Below are positions 25,208 to 33,523 of a stretch of 64,000 bases of DNA, one piece after another. Below the pieces are notes generated by a model. The model worked only from the letters and a program-made list of their open reading frames with translations. It was not told the DNA's origin and ran no database searches. Origin of the DNA: M3007 sp041392625 (GTDB taxonomy: Bacteria > Bacteroidota > Bacteroidia > Chitinophagales > Saprospiraceae); the NCBI GenBank assembly GCA_041392625.1, contig JAWKLR010000002.1:233903-297902 (forward strand). Reading direction: 5' to 3'. Each line of letters starts with the position of its first letter. Position 1 is the first letter of the stretch. Both the position numbers and the translations under genes were made by a program.

Positions 25208-27520
25208 TTAATGTACCATTAGCTTTTTCTCAACCAAGCCACGGTTGGTCTGCAAGCGCAGTTGATAGAGGCCCGGGGCAATGTCGTCCAAAAGGAGTTG
25301 CTGAACAGCATTGTTGGGATTTGCCTCTTGCGATTGAAGTACCCGACCTAAGGGGTCGATGAGTTGCATCTGTTCTACCTGCAGTTGTCCGGTATAAACC
25401 TGCACTGCTCCGCTGGCTGGGTTGGGGTACACCTGCACGGCATCCTGTACGGATTGAGGCGCCTGTGTGCTGGTTGTTTCCACCATTTTTATCCACACTG
25501 TATCCTGTACGGCAGCAACATTGAGGTCTTTTTTATTGCCTTGTGCATCCACCCCTTTCAGTCCTTTGATCGGCACTGTGAATGGAACGGCATCAGTAGA
25601 AGCCCGATCGACAATGTCGATGATAATGATAAAATCTGCGCGGAAGGTGATGTTGGCGATGCGGCCGTAGCCTGATTTGCCATTGCCCTGTTTTTGACTA
25701 AAACCCATATCCAGCTGGCGGCGACTGTAATTGTCTCTCGGCAGCCAAAGCAGGTAGTTGGAAAAACCAAAGAACGAGTCGTCGTCGTAATCGGTGCCCG
25801 GGTCGTGGTTCACATATTCCGGGTACTTCATGGCGAGTGCCATTCCGTACAAACCAAACACCGGCGCGGAGGGTGTACCCACCATTAGGTCGGCAGAAAT
25901 CTCCAGAGTCTGTGGGTTGTTGGGGTCGAGGTAGAGGGTATCTTCTTCAAAGTCCAGCCAGACTTCCGGAGCCAAGGGGTTCCACACCACTTCATTTGTA
26001 TCCAGTGGCGAATAATTTTGTTGGATGACACTGGGGTCAAATTCATTGACGATGCCGTTGCCATCGCAGTCGACGTGCTTCATATTTACCCCGGGGCCAG
26101 TTGCAGAGGGCCAGTTGGGAGCAAATTGCGGGCTCCATGTCACGCTGGCATTGGGGCGGGGAGAACCCAGTTCATTGTAACCAACGCCTACATTCAGGAG
26201 GTCGTACATGTTTGCCCGACCGTCGCCATTGGCATCGCCTGGCAGCACGTAATCGGTGCCTACAGGCATCATATCGGCATTCATGTTGACGGCATCGGTG
26301 ACCAGCAATCGGGTAACAGACTGCACACAGCTGCTGTTTTTCCACACCGTCAGGTTGGTGCGGTAAATGCCGCCTTGTTGGTATATGTGGGTTACTTTAT
26401 CCCAATTCGTTGCTTCGTAGAGGGGGGTTCCATCGCCGAAATCCAGTTGGGTATAGTTGTAATCGCCTGAGGCGAGGTTGGTAAATTCTACTTCAAAACC
26501 GCCGGGACCGCCGGAGATTACCTCCATGCTCAAGTCGGCGCTGCAATTTCCATATCCAATGCTGCTGCATTCGCCTTCCCACCAGCCCGTTACGCCGGCA
26601 GCCATGGCCTCGCATTCATTTCCGTAGGCCACTCCGTCGCAGCCACAAACCGGGGCATAAACCGGAGGACAAATGGCATTGTAGTTGTATAGCAGGGGCG
26701 AAGCACAGCCCGGTTCCGCTACCGTGAGTTGGCGGCAAATGGTATTGCTGCACAGGTTTCCATCCGGAGTTTCAACCTGGTACTGCGCACAGATCAGGTA
26801 ATTTCCATAAGAGGGGAGGGCATAATCCAGTTGTGCGTTCTGACCAATCACCTGATTGGTTTTGCTGTTGAACCACTGAACGTTCTGGAGCGTGCCCACA
26901 TCGCTTGAGGTGGCAAATACTTTGCCCTGCAGGTTGGTTCCAACAGCAGTGAGCTGCATGTCGTATCCACACCAGCCGGGATTGAGTTCGCTGACAAAAA
27001 TTTCTTTACAAATCTGGGCTTCGCAGCCGGTGTTGTCCATGATCGTCAGACAAACATCGTAATAGCCTTCGGATGCAAAGGTGTGCTGCGTATAGACACC
27101 AGTCATTTCGGTACCATCACCAAAATCCCAGTTGCAATCCTGAACGCTGGGATCGAACACACTGGCTCCAAAACTGAATTGGTAGGGATTCAGATCGTCA
27201 ACAACGTAATCAAAATCTGCTTCGCAGGGAAGGTTGGTGGATATGCAGGTCAGGGATATAGCGGGCAGCCCCAGGAGCGAACACGCCGGAGGAATGTCGA
27301 CATAGTCTGCTGAAAAGGTAATGGTCTGGCCAAAGTTTAGGGCGGATGCGCCGTCGATGGCCAACATCAGTTCACCGGTGTTGAGATCAATCAACTTTAC
27401 CCCGCAGCCTTGCTGTTCACCAGCTACCCAGGCTACCCGATCACATTGAGCATTGAGCTGGCTAGCCGAGAAACTCAGCAGCAGGGAAAGCACAAATAGG
27501 AGTGTACGGTTTGATCTCAT
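25208..27520 (-). CDS. Secreted PKD-domain protein with Kazal-like and dockerin-like segments, T9SS tail
   Basis: The protein is 770 residues with a signal peptide (MRSNRTLLFVLSLLLSFSAS). Several PKD-like modules are seen (CNWDFGDGTEMTGVYTQHTF; TQLDFGDGTPLYEATNW). Between them lies a cysteine-rich Kazal-type segment, CPPVYAPVCGCDGVAYGNEC followed by GEC, a fold otherwise used in protease inhibitors. Two calcium-loop repeats (DANGDGRANMYDLLNVG and DCDGNGIVNEFDPSV) resemble dockerin. The last 80 residues (VYPNPASGAVQVYTGQ..., then GLYQLRL and KKLMVH) are a type A T9SS sorting domain. It should be exported and surface-attached. A role in adhesion or protease control is only inference. A perfect palindrome follows the stop. 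Confidence 0.88.
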   Translation of the reverse strand: MRSNRTLLFVLSLLLSFSASQLNAQCDRVAWVAGEQQGCGVKLIDLNTGELMLAIDGASALNFGQTITFSADYVDIPPACSLLGLPAISLTCISTNLPCEADFDYVVDDLNPYQFSFGASVFDPSVQDCNWDFGDGTEMTGVYTQHTFASEGYYDVCLTIMDNTGCEAQICKEIFVSELNPGWCGYDMQLTAVGTNLQGKVFATSSDVGTLQNVQWFNSKTNQVIGQNAQLDYALPSYGNYLICAQYQVETPDGNLCSNTICRQLTVAEPGCASPLLYNYNAICPPVYAPVCGCDGVAYGNECEAMAAGVTGWWEGECSSIGYGNCSADLSMEVISGGPGGFEVEFTNLASGDYNYTQLDFGDGTPLYEATNWDKVTHIYQQGGIYRTNLTVWKNSSCVQSVTRLLVTDAVNMNADMMPVGTDYVLPGDANGDGRANMYDLLNVGVGYNELGSPRPNASVTWSPQFAPNWPSATGPGVNMKHVDCDGNGIVNEFDPSVIQQNYSPLDTNEVVWNPLAPEVWLDFEEDTLYLDPNNPQTLEISADLMVGTPSAPVFGLYGMALAMKYPEYVNHDPGTDYDDDSFFGFSNYLLWLPRDNYSRRQLDMGFSQKQGNGKSGYGRIANITFRADFIIIIDIVDRASTDAVPFTVPIKGLKGVDAQGNKKDLNVAAVQDTVWIKMVETTSTQAPQSVQDAVQVYPNPASGAVQVYTGQLQVEQMQLIDPLGRVLQSQEANPNNAVQQLLLDDIAPGLYQLRLQTNRGLVEKKLMVH

Positions 27521-27735
27521 TTTTACCTACTATAAACCAGGATAAAGCCAGTTGGTTCTGTGCGGCTTTTTGGCACTATACAAAGGTTAGCTTAAAATTT
27601 GGTTTTGACAAGGACAAAATTGTTAACTTGCCGGGAAAATACACTTTAGGTGATTTTTACAAAAAACTGACTATCAGCGAATTAATATAGCGTTTTTTGA
27701 CAATAAATCACAAAAAACAAAACAGCAGTGCCTTT

Positions 27736-29163
27736 ATGTTCAGCGATAAGCTGCTCTCGCTCCTGAAAAGCTTTTCAAAATACGATCTCAATCGATTTAA
27801 AAAGTTTCTCATTTCCCCCTACTTCAACGAACAGGAGGGACTGGTACACTTGTTTGAACTCTGCAACGAAGCCCTGCGCGACAGCCCGGAGGCGGTGGAA
27901 TCGCTCGACAAGCACACGGTGTGGAAAAAACTCTTCCCCAAAGAAGCGCTGGATGAAGCCCACCTCCGCCGAATGGCTTCTGAACTCACCCTACTGGCCC
28001 ACCGGTTTCTGACCATCGAGTACCAGGAACAAAATCCGAACAGCGGCTTACTCGACCTCCAAAAAGTATTTGACAAACCCCGTTTAAAAAAACACCTTGC
28101 AGGCATTGAACGGCAACTGCAAAAAAACCTTGGGGAGCCCCACCGACAGGCATCCAGTCAGTACCTGAGCCTCTATCGGTTTCACTGGAACGTGTACAAC
28201 CGGGCGGCAAAAACCATGGCTACAGCCGACTACATGAGCAAACTGCTGCCCGCCAACGAATACCTCGACGCTTTTTACCTGGTACAAAAAATGAAATTGT
28301 ACCTCGCCTGGTTGTCGTACCGGAACTTTCGGGCCACTGAACTGGACATCGAACTCATGGAGGGGTTTTGGGATTACCTCGAAGATCCCCGGTTTGCGGA
28401 CATTCCCCTGCTGCAAATTTCCCGTCAGCTGGTTCGCTGTCTATCCCAACCCCAGGAGGAACAGTATTTTGATGAACTGATGGAACTCCTCCGAGAGCAG
28501 GGGGATGCCCTGGCACCCGAAGACCTGCGCGAGTCCTATCAGATGGCTCAGAATTATTGCGCGCTAAAAATCAATCAGGGAAAAACCCAATACTACCGAC
28601 CGGTTTTTGAGTTGTATAAAAGCATGATTCACCGGGAGGTTTTGCTTGAAAACCAGCAGTTGTCGGAGGCTGTTTATAAAAATATTATTACGATCAGTTT
28701 GCAGTTGGGCGAGTATGATTGGGCGGTGCAGTTCGTTCGGGATTACGCCGATTTTCTCCCCCTGACCATCCAGGAAAATGCGCGCTCCTACAACCTGGCC
28801 AACCTGTATTTTCACCAGAAAAAATACGACGAGGTTATCCAGTTGCTCGGCAGCGTGGAATACAGCGATGTCACCTACTCGCTCGGCGCCAAGTTGCTTT
28901 TGTTGCGCACCTATTACGAAACCTCGGAATACCTGGCGCTGGATTCACTGCTCGACAGCGTGCGGATTTTCCTGCGCCGCAACCGGTTTATTTCAAAAAA
29001 TATGGAGCGTGAATTCAAGAATTTCCTGAATTTTCTGAAGCGCCTGGCGGCCCTGGATCATTCCGATAAAAAAGCCATTTTAAGCCTGGAAGCCAAATTG
29101 CTGGAAACCCCGGCAGTTATTTCAAAAAAATGGCTGTTGGAAAAAATAAATGAATTAAAATAA
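27736..29163 (+). CDS. Hypothetical helical-repeat protein
   Basis: The 475-residue protein is entirely helical in appearance, with many LxxLL, YxxxxxLY and HQKKYDEVIQLLGSV units suggesting an extended TPR-like solenoid. No signal peptide or membrane helix is present, so it is probably cytosolic. The start was placed at ATG 27736 (MFSDKLLSLLKSFSKYDLNRF). An upstream in-frame TTG would add 13 weak residues. The opening LLxxxSKYDLNRFKKFLxSPYFN is a pattern I associate with uncharacterised Bacteroidota proteins. The C-terminal part resembles the truncated gene at the left window edge. The small membrane gene at 29169 begins 5 bases after its stop, which suggests an operon. Confidence 0.8.
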   Translation: MFSDKLLSLLKSFSKYDLNRFKKFLISPYFNEQEGLVHLFELCNEALRDSPEAVESLDKHTVWKKLFPKEALDEAHLRRMASELTLLAHRFLTIEYQEQNPNSGLLDLQKVFDKPRLKKHLAGIERQLQKNLGEPHRQASSQYLSLYRFHWNVYNRAAKTMATADYMSKLLPANEYLDAFYLVQKMKLYLAWLSYRNFRATELDIELMEGFWDYLEDPRFADIPLLQISRQLVRCLSQPQEEQYFDELMELLREQGDALAPEDLRESYQMAQNYCALKINQGKTQYYRPVFELYKSMIHREVLLENQQLSEAVYKNIITISLQLGEYDWAVQFVRDYADFLPLTIQENARSYNLANLYFHQKKYDEVIQLLGSVEYSDVTYSLGAKLLLLRTYYETSEYLALDSLLDSVRIFLRRNRFISKNMEREFKNFLNFLKRLAALDHSDKKAILSLEAKLLETPAVISKKWLLEKINELK

Positions 29164-29168
29164 AAATC

Positions 29169-29522
29169 ATGGAGGATATACGAGCGCAGAGAAAAGCAAA
29201 AGCCCTGAAAGGCGTTTCGATACTCAATGGATTTTTATTCCTGTTGAGCGGCGTTGGTTTTATTGAAAAAGGAAAACTGCTTTTTGGTTTTTTGCAAATC
29301 CTGGCTTCCGCGCTCAATTTGCGGGTGGCGTTTATGAAGTCACCCGACAGTCCGGCCGCCCGTATGCTCAATCGGGCCATTGGTATCATGAATATTTTAA
29401 TTCCCATTTCCATCGCCGTGGACTATATCCAGTCGGACTCCAAGTACATCCATTTCGCCTGGATTTTTGTAGCCCTGCTTTCGCTGTTTGTTTTTATTCG
29501 GGGATTGAGGGCCGGGAAGTGA
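29169..29522 (+). CDS. Small membrane protein, four helices
   Basis: This 117-residue protein begins with a charged segment (MEDIRAQRKAKALKGV) and then has about four hydrophobic stretches (residues 18-33, 36-53, 65-82 and 92-110). It ends in a basic RGLRAGK tail. It should sit in the inner membrane. No family was recognised. The start lies 5 bases after the stop of the preceding helical-repeat gene, which suggests joint translation. It converges with the SDR gene 9 bases away. Confidence 0.75.
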   Translation: MEDIRAQRKAKALKGVSILNGFLFLLSGVGFIEKGKLLFGFLQILASALNLRVAFMKSPDSPAARMLNRAIGIMNILIPISIAVDYIQSDSKYIHFAWIFVALLSLFVFIRGLRAGK

Positions 29523-29531
29523 TAAAGGATT

Positions 29532-30386
29532 TTATCTTTTTGCTTCATCGTTAAAAAAGTCCTCCAGTTTATGGATACCATATTGTGGCGCTTCCATATC
29601 CATTACCATGGTAGTCATAAAAAACTCAATTGGGCCATAGGTTTTTGAGTTTGTAAATGTACGGATAGCCCAAAGAGCAAGCCTTCGTATCCAATCAGGT
29701 AAATGAACAATTTTAACCGTTTTCCCATAAGCTTTCAGGGCCATTTCAGCAATCTCATTTTGAGTCAACAGGTCGGGGCCACCAATATTTATTTCATTCT
29801 TATTTTGGCTGATTGCGCTAACGACTGCTTTTGCCAGATCGCTTCCGTGGATTGGATTCAATTTTAATTTTCCATCTCCAAAAAGGTACACCCGCCCCCC
29901 TTTTGCCATTTCCAGAAAATCTCTCATGTCAGAGAAAAATCCATTTGGGCGAATAATGCAATAATCCAGTCCCGAAGATTTCAAATAATCTCCCAGTTTT
30001 TCTTTTGCCTCACAGATCTTCAGGTGTCTGAGTTTTTCCCCGTTTAGAACAGAGATGTAAATGAATTTTTTCCCCCCACTCTTTTTCGCTTCGTCTATCA
30101 GGTTGGCATTTGCCTGAAAATCGACATCCATGTACGTCAATCCGTCTTTTTGTCGTGTGATTCCGATTGAACTTATGACGACATCTATATTTTGAAAGGC
30201 CCCTGTTAGTGTTTCAGGATTAGTTACTTGTGCTTCTAAAATTTCAAGATTGGGGTGGTCCGTTTTTACCTTTTTTTTATTCCGAACAAGCAGCCTGGTA
30301 TTGTACCCATTTTCAAGCAATTCCTGAGTTAAGTACTGCCCTAAATAACCAGTTGCTCCGGCTAATAAAACCTTATTTTTTGTCAT
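29532..30386 (-). CDS. NAD(P)-binding SDR / NmrA-like protein
   Basis: The 284-residue protein has an N-terminal Rossmann fold with VLLAGATGYLGQYLTQELLE (GxxGxxG dinucleotide loop), then VRNKKKV (basic residues that favour NADPH) and DVVISSIGITRQKDG. The extended-SDR active site Tyr-x-x-x-Lys is not evident. Instead the sequence resembles atypical SDR or NmrA-type proteins that act as NAD(P)-dependent sensors or reductases of quinones or polysaccharide intermediates. IIRPNGFFSDM and NPIHGSDLAKAV fit the group that includes YwnB- and complex I assembly-type members. ATG at 30386 is the natural start. It is divergent from the small membrane gene at 30679. Confidence 0.87.
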   Translation of the reverse strand: MTKNKVLLAGATGYLGQYLTQELLENGYNTRLLVRNKKKVKTDHPNLEILEAQVTNPETLTGAFQNIDVVISSIGITRQKDGLTYMDVDFQANANLIDEAKKSGGKKFIYISVLNGEKLRHLKICEAKEKLGDYLKSSGLDYCIIRPNGFFSDMRDFLEMAKGGRVYLFGDGKLKLNPIHGSDLAKAVVSAISQNKNEINIGGPDLLTQNEIAEMALKAYGKTVKIVHLPDWIRRLALWAIRTFTNSKTYGPIEFFMTTMVMDMEAPQYGIHKLEDFFNDEAKR

Positions 30387-30678
30387 AATTATTCCCGTTA
30401 AGTCGGTATGGAATTAATTTCAATTACCATTTGTCTTGTTGACAAGGCTGCATTTCCAGTATTGCATAAAAAGGCACACTACTATCTTTATTCACCCCCA
30501 AATATAGATTGTATATACCATAGCCCTGCGCCCTACCTATCCCTATTTTCCAAAATTCCTGTATCTTGTCCACAACAAAAGCAGCAGGGATTTTTTCACT
30601 CAAGCGCTTGTTTGAAAAATTGGCTTGGGCCGGCGGCTCAGATCAATTTGGCAGGCAGGCATTAAAAACCCTTTTAGT

Positions 30679-31092
30679 ATGAATCCAGCTTTAAAAAACA
30701 TTTTGGCGGTTGTCGCAGGCATCGTCGTTGGTTCGATTGTAAACATGGGGCTGATTTTGGTCAGCGGCTCAGTAATTCCACCTCCGGAGGGGGCCGATGT
30801 GACAACCATGGAAGGCCTGAAAGAATCCATGCATTTGTTTGAAGCAAGGCACTTCATTTTCCCATTTTTAGCCCATGCCCTGGGTACGCTGGTTGGGGCT
30901 TTTGTTGCGGCTAAACTTGCTGCCAGTCACCAACAGTATTTTGCATTGGGCATTGGTGCTTTTTTCCTGCTTGGTGGCATCGTTAATGTTATCGGGCTTC
31001 CTGCCCCGATGTGGTTTGAACTGCTCGATATTCTGGCAGCCTATATTCCAATGGGCTGGCTCGGCTGGAAACTGGCCGGAGCACCGAAGTAA
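30679..31092 (+). CDS. Four-helix inner-membrane protein
   Basis: The 137-residue protein starts MNPALKNILAVVAGIVVGSI. The start at 30679 is preferred because the upstream in-frame extension is not hydrophobic and looks like spacer. Four membrane helices are predicted (residues 7-33, 58-78, 83-103 and 111-130). The segment HALGTLVGAFVAAKLAASHQ is typical of small membrane proteins annotated only as hypothetical in Bacteroidota. No active-site residues are seen. A family A palindrome lies 16 bases downstream, between this gene and mtaB. Confidence 0.78.
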   Translation: MNPALKNILAVVAGIVVGSIVNMGLILVSGSVIPPPEGADVTTMEGLKESMHLFEARHFIFPFLAHALGTLVGAFVAAKLAASHQQYFALGIGAFFLLGGIVNVIGLPAPMWFELLDILAAYIPMGWLGWKLAGAPK

Positions 31093-31107
31093 CTCCCCCC
31101 AATCGAC

Positions 31108-31163
31108 GTGCGTAGAGACGCAAGATGACGTGCGTAGAGACGCAAGATTTTGCGTCTCTACGA
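31108..31163. repeat. Family A palindrome, one and a half copies
   Basis: Two tandem left arms (CGTAGAGACGCAAGA, about 29 bp apart) are followed by one right arm TTTTGCGTCTCTACG, so only the second copy can fold completely. It lies between a membrane-protein gene and the mtaB promoter and may serve as the former's 3' end. Confidence 0.85.
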
Positions 31164-31190
31164 TTGTCAAAGCCCAGGCTTTGACCCAGC

Positions 31191-31221
31191 TTGAATTTCA
31201 ACGCAAATCGGCGTACCTTTG
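31191..31221 (+). promoter_or_regulatory. Bacteroidota-type promoter of mtaB
   Basis: The -33 element TTG at 31191-31193 and the -7 element TACCTTTG at 31214-31221 are separated by 20 bases. This matches the established Bacteroidota sigma consensus (TTG, 19-21 bases, TAnnTTTG). The mtaB start codon is 18 bases downstream of the -7 box. Confidence 0.7.
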
Positions 31222-31238
31222 CGGCCATTTTTCACAGC

Positions 31239-32585
31239 ATGACACCACGTACCGTTGCATTCCATACGCTGGGCTGTAAGCTCAACTTTTCCGAAACATC
31301 GGCGCTGGCTCGACTCTTCGAGTCGGGCGGATACGCTGCTGTGCCGTTCAAGGATGGGGCCGATATCTATGTGATCAATACCTGTTCGGTTACCGAACAG
31401 GCAGATAAGGAATGTAAAAAAATTGTACGGTCGGCTCTCCGCAAACAGCCCGGTGCCTATGTGGTTGTCACGGGTTGTTATGCCCAGCTCAAGCCCGATG
31501 AAATTGCCAATATTCCGGGAGTAGACCTGGTACTTGGTGCCGGAGAAAAATTCCGGATTCTCGATTACGTTCAGGAACTTTCCAAGGCGCAGGGCAAGGG
31601 CATGGTGCAAGCTGGCGATGTGCAGGAAGTAAACACCTTCCACGCTTCGTTTTCGTTTGGCGATCGTACCCGATCCTTCCTCAAAGTGCAGGATGGCTGC
31701 AACTACAAATGCAGCTTTTGCACCATCCCGATGGCGCGTGGCGCCAGCCGCTCCGATACCATCGAGCATGTTCTGGATAATGTGGCAAAACTCAAACAGG
31801 ATGGAACCCGCGAAATTGTACTCACCGGAATCAACCTCGGCGATTTTGGCAATGGAACCGAAGTGATCGAGGGCATGAAGCCCAAAAAAGAAGCCCTTTT
31901 TATCGACCTGGTTCAGGCGCTTGATGCCTTTCCCGAGTCACCCGACCGCTACCGGATCAGCAGCATCGAACCCAATTTGCTCACCGAGGAAATCATCGAA
32001 ACTGTTGCCAGTTCCCGGACGTTTATGCCCCACTTCCACGTTCCCCTGCAATCGGGCAACAACAAGCAACTGGCCGATATGCGCCGGCGCTACAAACGGG
32101 AATTGTATGCCGAGCGGGTGGCACTGATCAAAAAACACATGCCCCACGCCTGTATCGGCTGCGATGTAATTGTAGGATTTCCCGGAGAAACCGAAGCCGA
32201 TTTTTTGGAGACCTACGAGTTTATTAAAAACCTGGATGTTTCCTACCTGCACGTCTTTACCTACTCCGAACGGGCTAATACCCTGGCTGTGGAGATGCCG
32301 GGCATAGTGCCCATGGAAGAACGTAAAAGAAGAAACCAGGCGTTACGCGGTTTGTCGGAAATGAAAACCCGGGCGTTTTATCAGCAACACGAACACAGCG
32401 TGCGGCCAGTGTTGTTTGAAAAGCACAAAGACCCTACGCGGATGACGGGCTTCACAGATAATTATGTGAAAATTGATATGCCCTTTGAAGCCGGAAAAAT
32501 AAATACCATTGCCCCGGTTCAAATTGGAGCTCTAAATGGAGAAGGAACAGCTTGTCTGGCTGAATGGGAAACTGTTCACCAGTAA
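31239..32585 (+). CDS. mtaB: tRNA t6A37 methylthiotransferase MtaB
   Basis: This 448-residue radical-SAM enzyme adds a methylthio group to N6-threonylcarbamoyladenosine at position 37 of tRNA. The N-terminal MTTase domain shows its three cluster cysteines in HTLGCKLNFSE, INTCSVTEQADKEC and VVTGCYAQL. The radical-SAM CxxxCxxC motif is in VQDGCNYKCSFCTIPMARG. The C-terminal part contains HVFTYSERANTLA and a TRAM-like tail (YVKIDMPFEAGKINTIAPVQ). ATG at 31239 is chosen because it directly precedes the conserved TVAFHTLGCK. An upstream TTG would run into the promoter. A clear -33/-7 promoter lies just upstream. Confidence 0.95.
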   Translation: MTPRTVAFHTLGCKLNFSETSALARLFESGGYAAVPFKDGADIYVINTCSVTEQADKECKKIVRSALRKQPGAYVVVTGCYAQLKPDEIANIPGVDLVLGAGEKFRILDYVQELSKAQGKGMVQAGDVQEVNTFHASFSFGDRTRSFLKVQDGCNYKCSFCTIPMARGASRSDTIEHVLDNVAKLKQDGTREIVLTGINLGDFGNGTEVIEGMKPKKEALFIDLVQALDAFPESPDRYRISSIEPNLLTEEIIETVASSRTFMPHFHVPLQSGNNKQLADMRRRYKRELYAERVALIKKHMPHACIGCDVIVGFPGETEADFLETYEFIKNLDVSYLHVFTYSERANTLAVEMPGIVPMEERKRRNQALRGLSEMKTRAFYQQHEHSVRPVLFEKHKDPTRMTGFTDNYVKIDMPFEAGKINTIAPVQIGALNGEGTACLAEWETVHQ

Positions 32586-32611
32586 TTTACAGCCCAACTA
32601 TTAGCGGGACT

Positions 32612-33127
32612 TTATCCTACATACGTTTTCAGGCAGGCATCGCAGAGGCATTTACCACCGTATTGGCGCATCAGTGTTTCGCGGGATGCCGGATGCAGGT
32701 TTGGGTATTTATCCCAACAAGTCCCCTCGTCGTACATGATGTAGCGTTGGTTGCACCGGGGGCATTGTTTCATAAAATCCAGTTCTTCCATTACCCAGGC
32801 CGTATCCACACGTCCACCTAGAGGCGGGTTTAACTTCCGGAGACGGACACGCAGGGCTTCCATGCCTTCAAACTGGTGTTTCATTTTGGTGACAATGGAT
32901 GCCAGCACCGTTTCAATCAGTTTACGGGGCTTCTCCATCTCGATGGCGCAAATATGGTAAATGCTTTCGTAGTTGATGGTCTTGGAAAGGTCGTCAGCCC
33001 CGGCGGCGTCTGCTGTTTTGGTTCGCACATACACATCCACCAAATACTCCGTTCCCAAAACCGATTCGGCTTCGTAAACTCCGTGAAATGCGTGAAAACG
33101 CATGCCTTCCAGTGCGATCCAGGCCAT
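32612..33127 (-). CDS. folB: Dihydroneopterin aldolase fused to a cysteine-rich CWC domain
   Basis: Residues 1-118 form a full dihydroneopterin aldolase, which cleaves dihydroneopterin to hydroxymethyl-dihydropterin in folate synthesis. Visible blocks are IALEGMRFHAFHGVYEAE, the TINYESIYHI active-site region and a C-terminal strand LRVRLRKLNPPLGGRV. Standalone FolB is about 120 residues. Here a 50-residue tail follows with C122, C125, C137, C160, C162 and C165 in the pattern CPRC...CW...YGGKCLCDACL, matching the cysteine-rich CWC domain normally found as a tiny separate protein. It probably binds a metal. The fusion is continuous with no frameshift, so it appears genuine. ATG at 33127 is the family start. 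Confidence 0.87.
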   Translation of the reverse strand: MAWIALEGMRFHAFHGVYEAESVLGTEYLVDVYVRTKTADAAGADDLSKTINYESIYHICAIEMEKPRKLIETVLASIVTKMKHQFEGMEALRVRLRKLNPPLGGRVDTAWVMEELDFMKQCPRCNQRYIMYDEGTCWDKYPNLHPASRETLMRQYGGKCLCDACLKTYVG

Positions 33128-33151
33128 GAGCAGCTTGTGTTGTAAAATGCG

Positions 33152-33511
33152 TTATTCCCCGAGCAATTCCCGGAGCAAATCCCGTTGCTTACTAAGGTCC
33201 GGGCATTGCTTTTCCAGGTATTGTTCCAGCTTGGGGAAGTCCTCCGGTTTAAGTTTCCCAAATTGGGAAATGATTGTTCCGGAGCACTCTTTTGCCTTGT
33301 TGTATTCCTCTTCCAGCTTTCTAAAATACGCCAGTGCGTCCTGGCGCGAGCTGGTATCCGCCGACATGACCTCTACTTCCTTATTGAGTTGAGCCAGTTG
33401 AAACGTACACTCGCAGTAGGCTTTAGCCATGCGTTCGTATTTGCTGGTCGTTTTAGTTTCCACACAACCGAGGAGCATGAGCAACAGACTGAAAGCGAGT
33501 ATTCTGGTCAA
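33152..33511 (-). CDS. Small coiled-coil lipoprotein
   Basis: The 119-residue precursor has a lipoprotein signal (MTRILAFSLLLMLLGC, Cys 16). The mature part is charged and helical, with a coiled-coil-like stretch around residues 36-75 and four further cysteines (CEC, a later KEC and a QCPD), which may form disulfides in the periplasm. No family is recognised. It sits 12 bases downstream of the E2 gene on the same strand and 24 bases upstream of folB, so all three could share a transcript, but the functions are unrelated on the face of it. Confidence 0.8.
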   Translation of the reverse strand: MTRILAFSLLLMLLGCVETKTTSKYERMAKAYCECTFQLAQLNKEVEVMSADTSSRQDALAYFRKLEEEYNKAKECSGTIISQFGKLKPEDFPKLEQYLEKQCPDLSKQRDLLRELLGE

Positions 33512-33523
33512 AACAACAGGTTT

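Noticed and set aside
27697..27735. TTG start for the helical-repeat gene
   Set aside because: It would add 13 polar residues with no family support. The ATG at 27736 fits a normal N-terminus.
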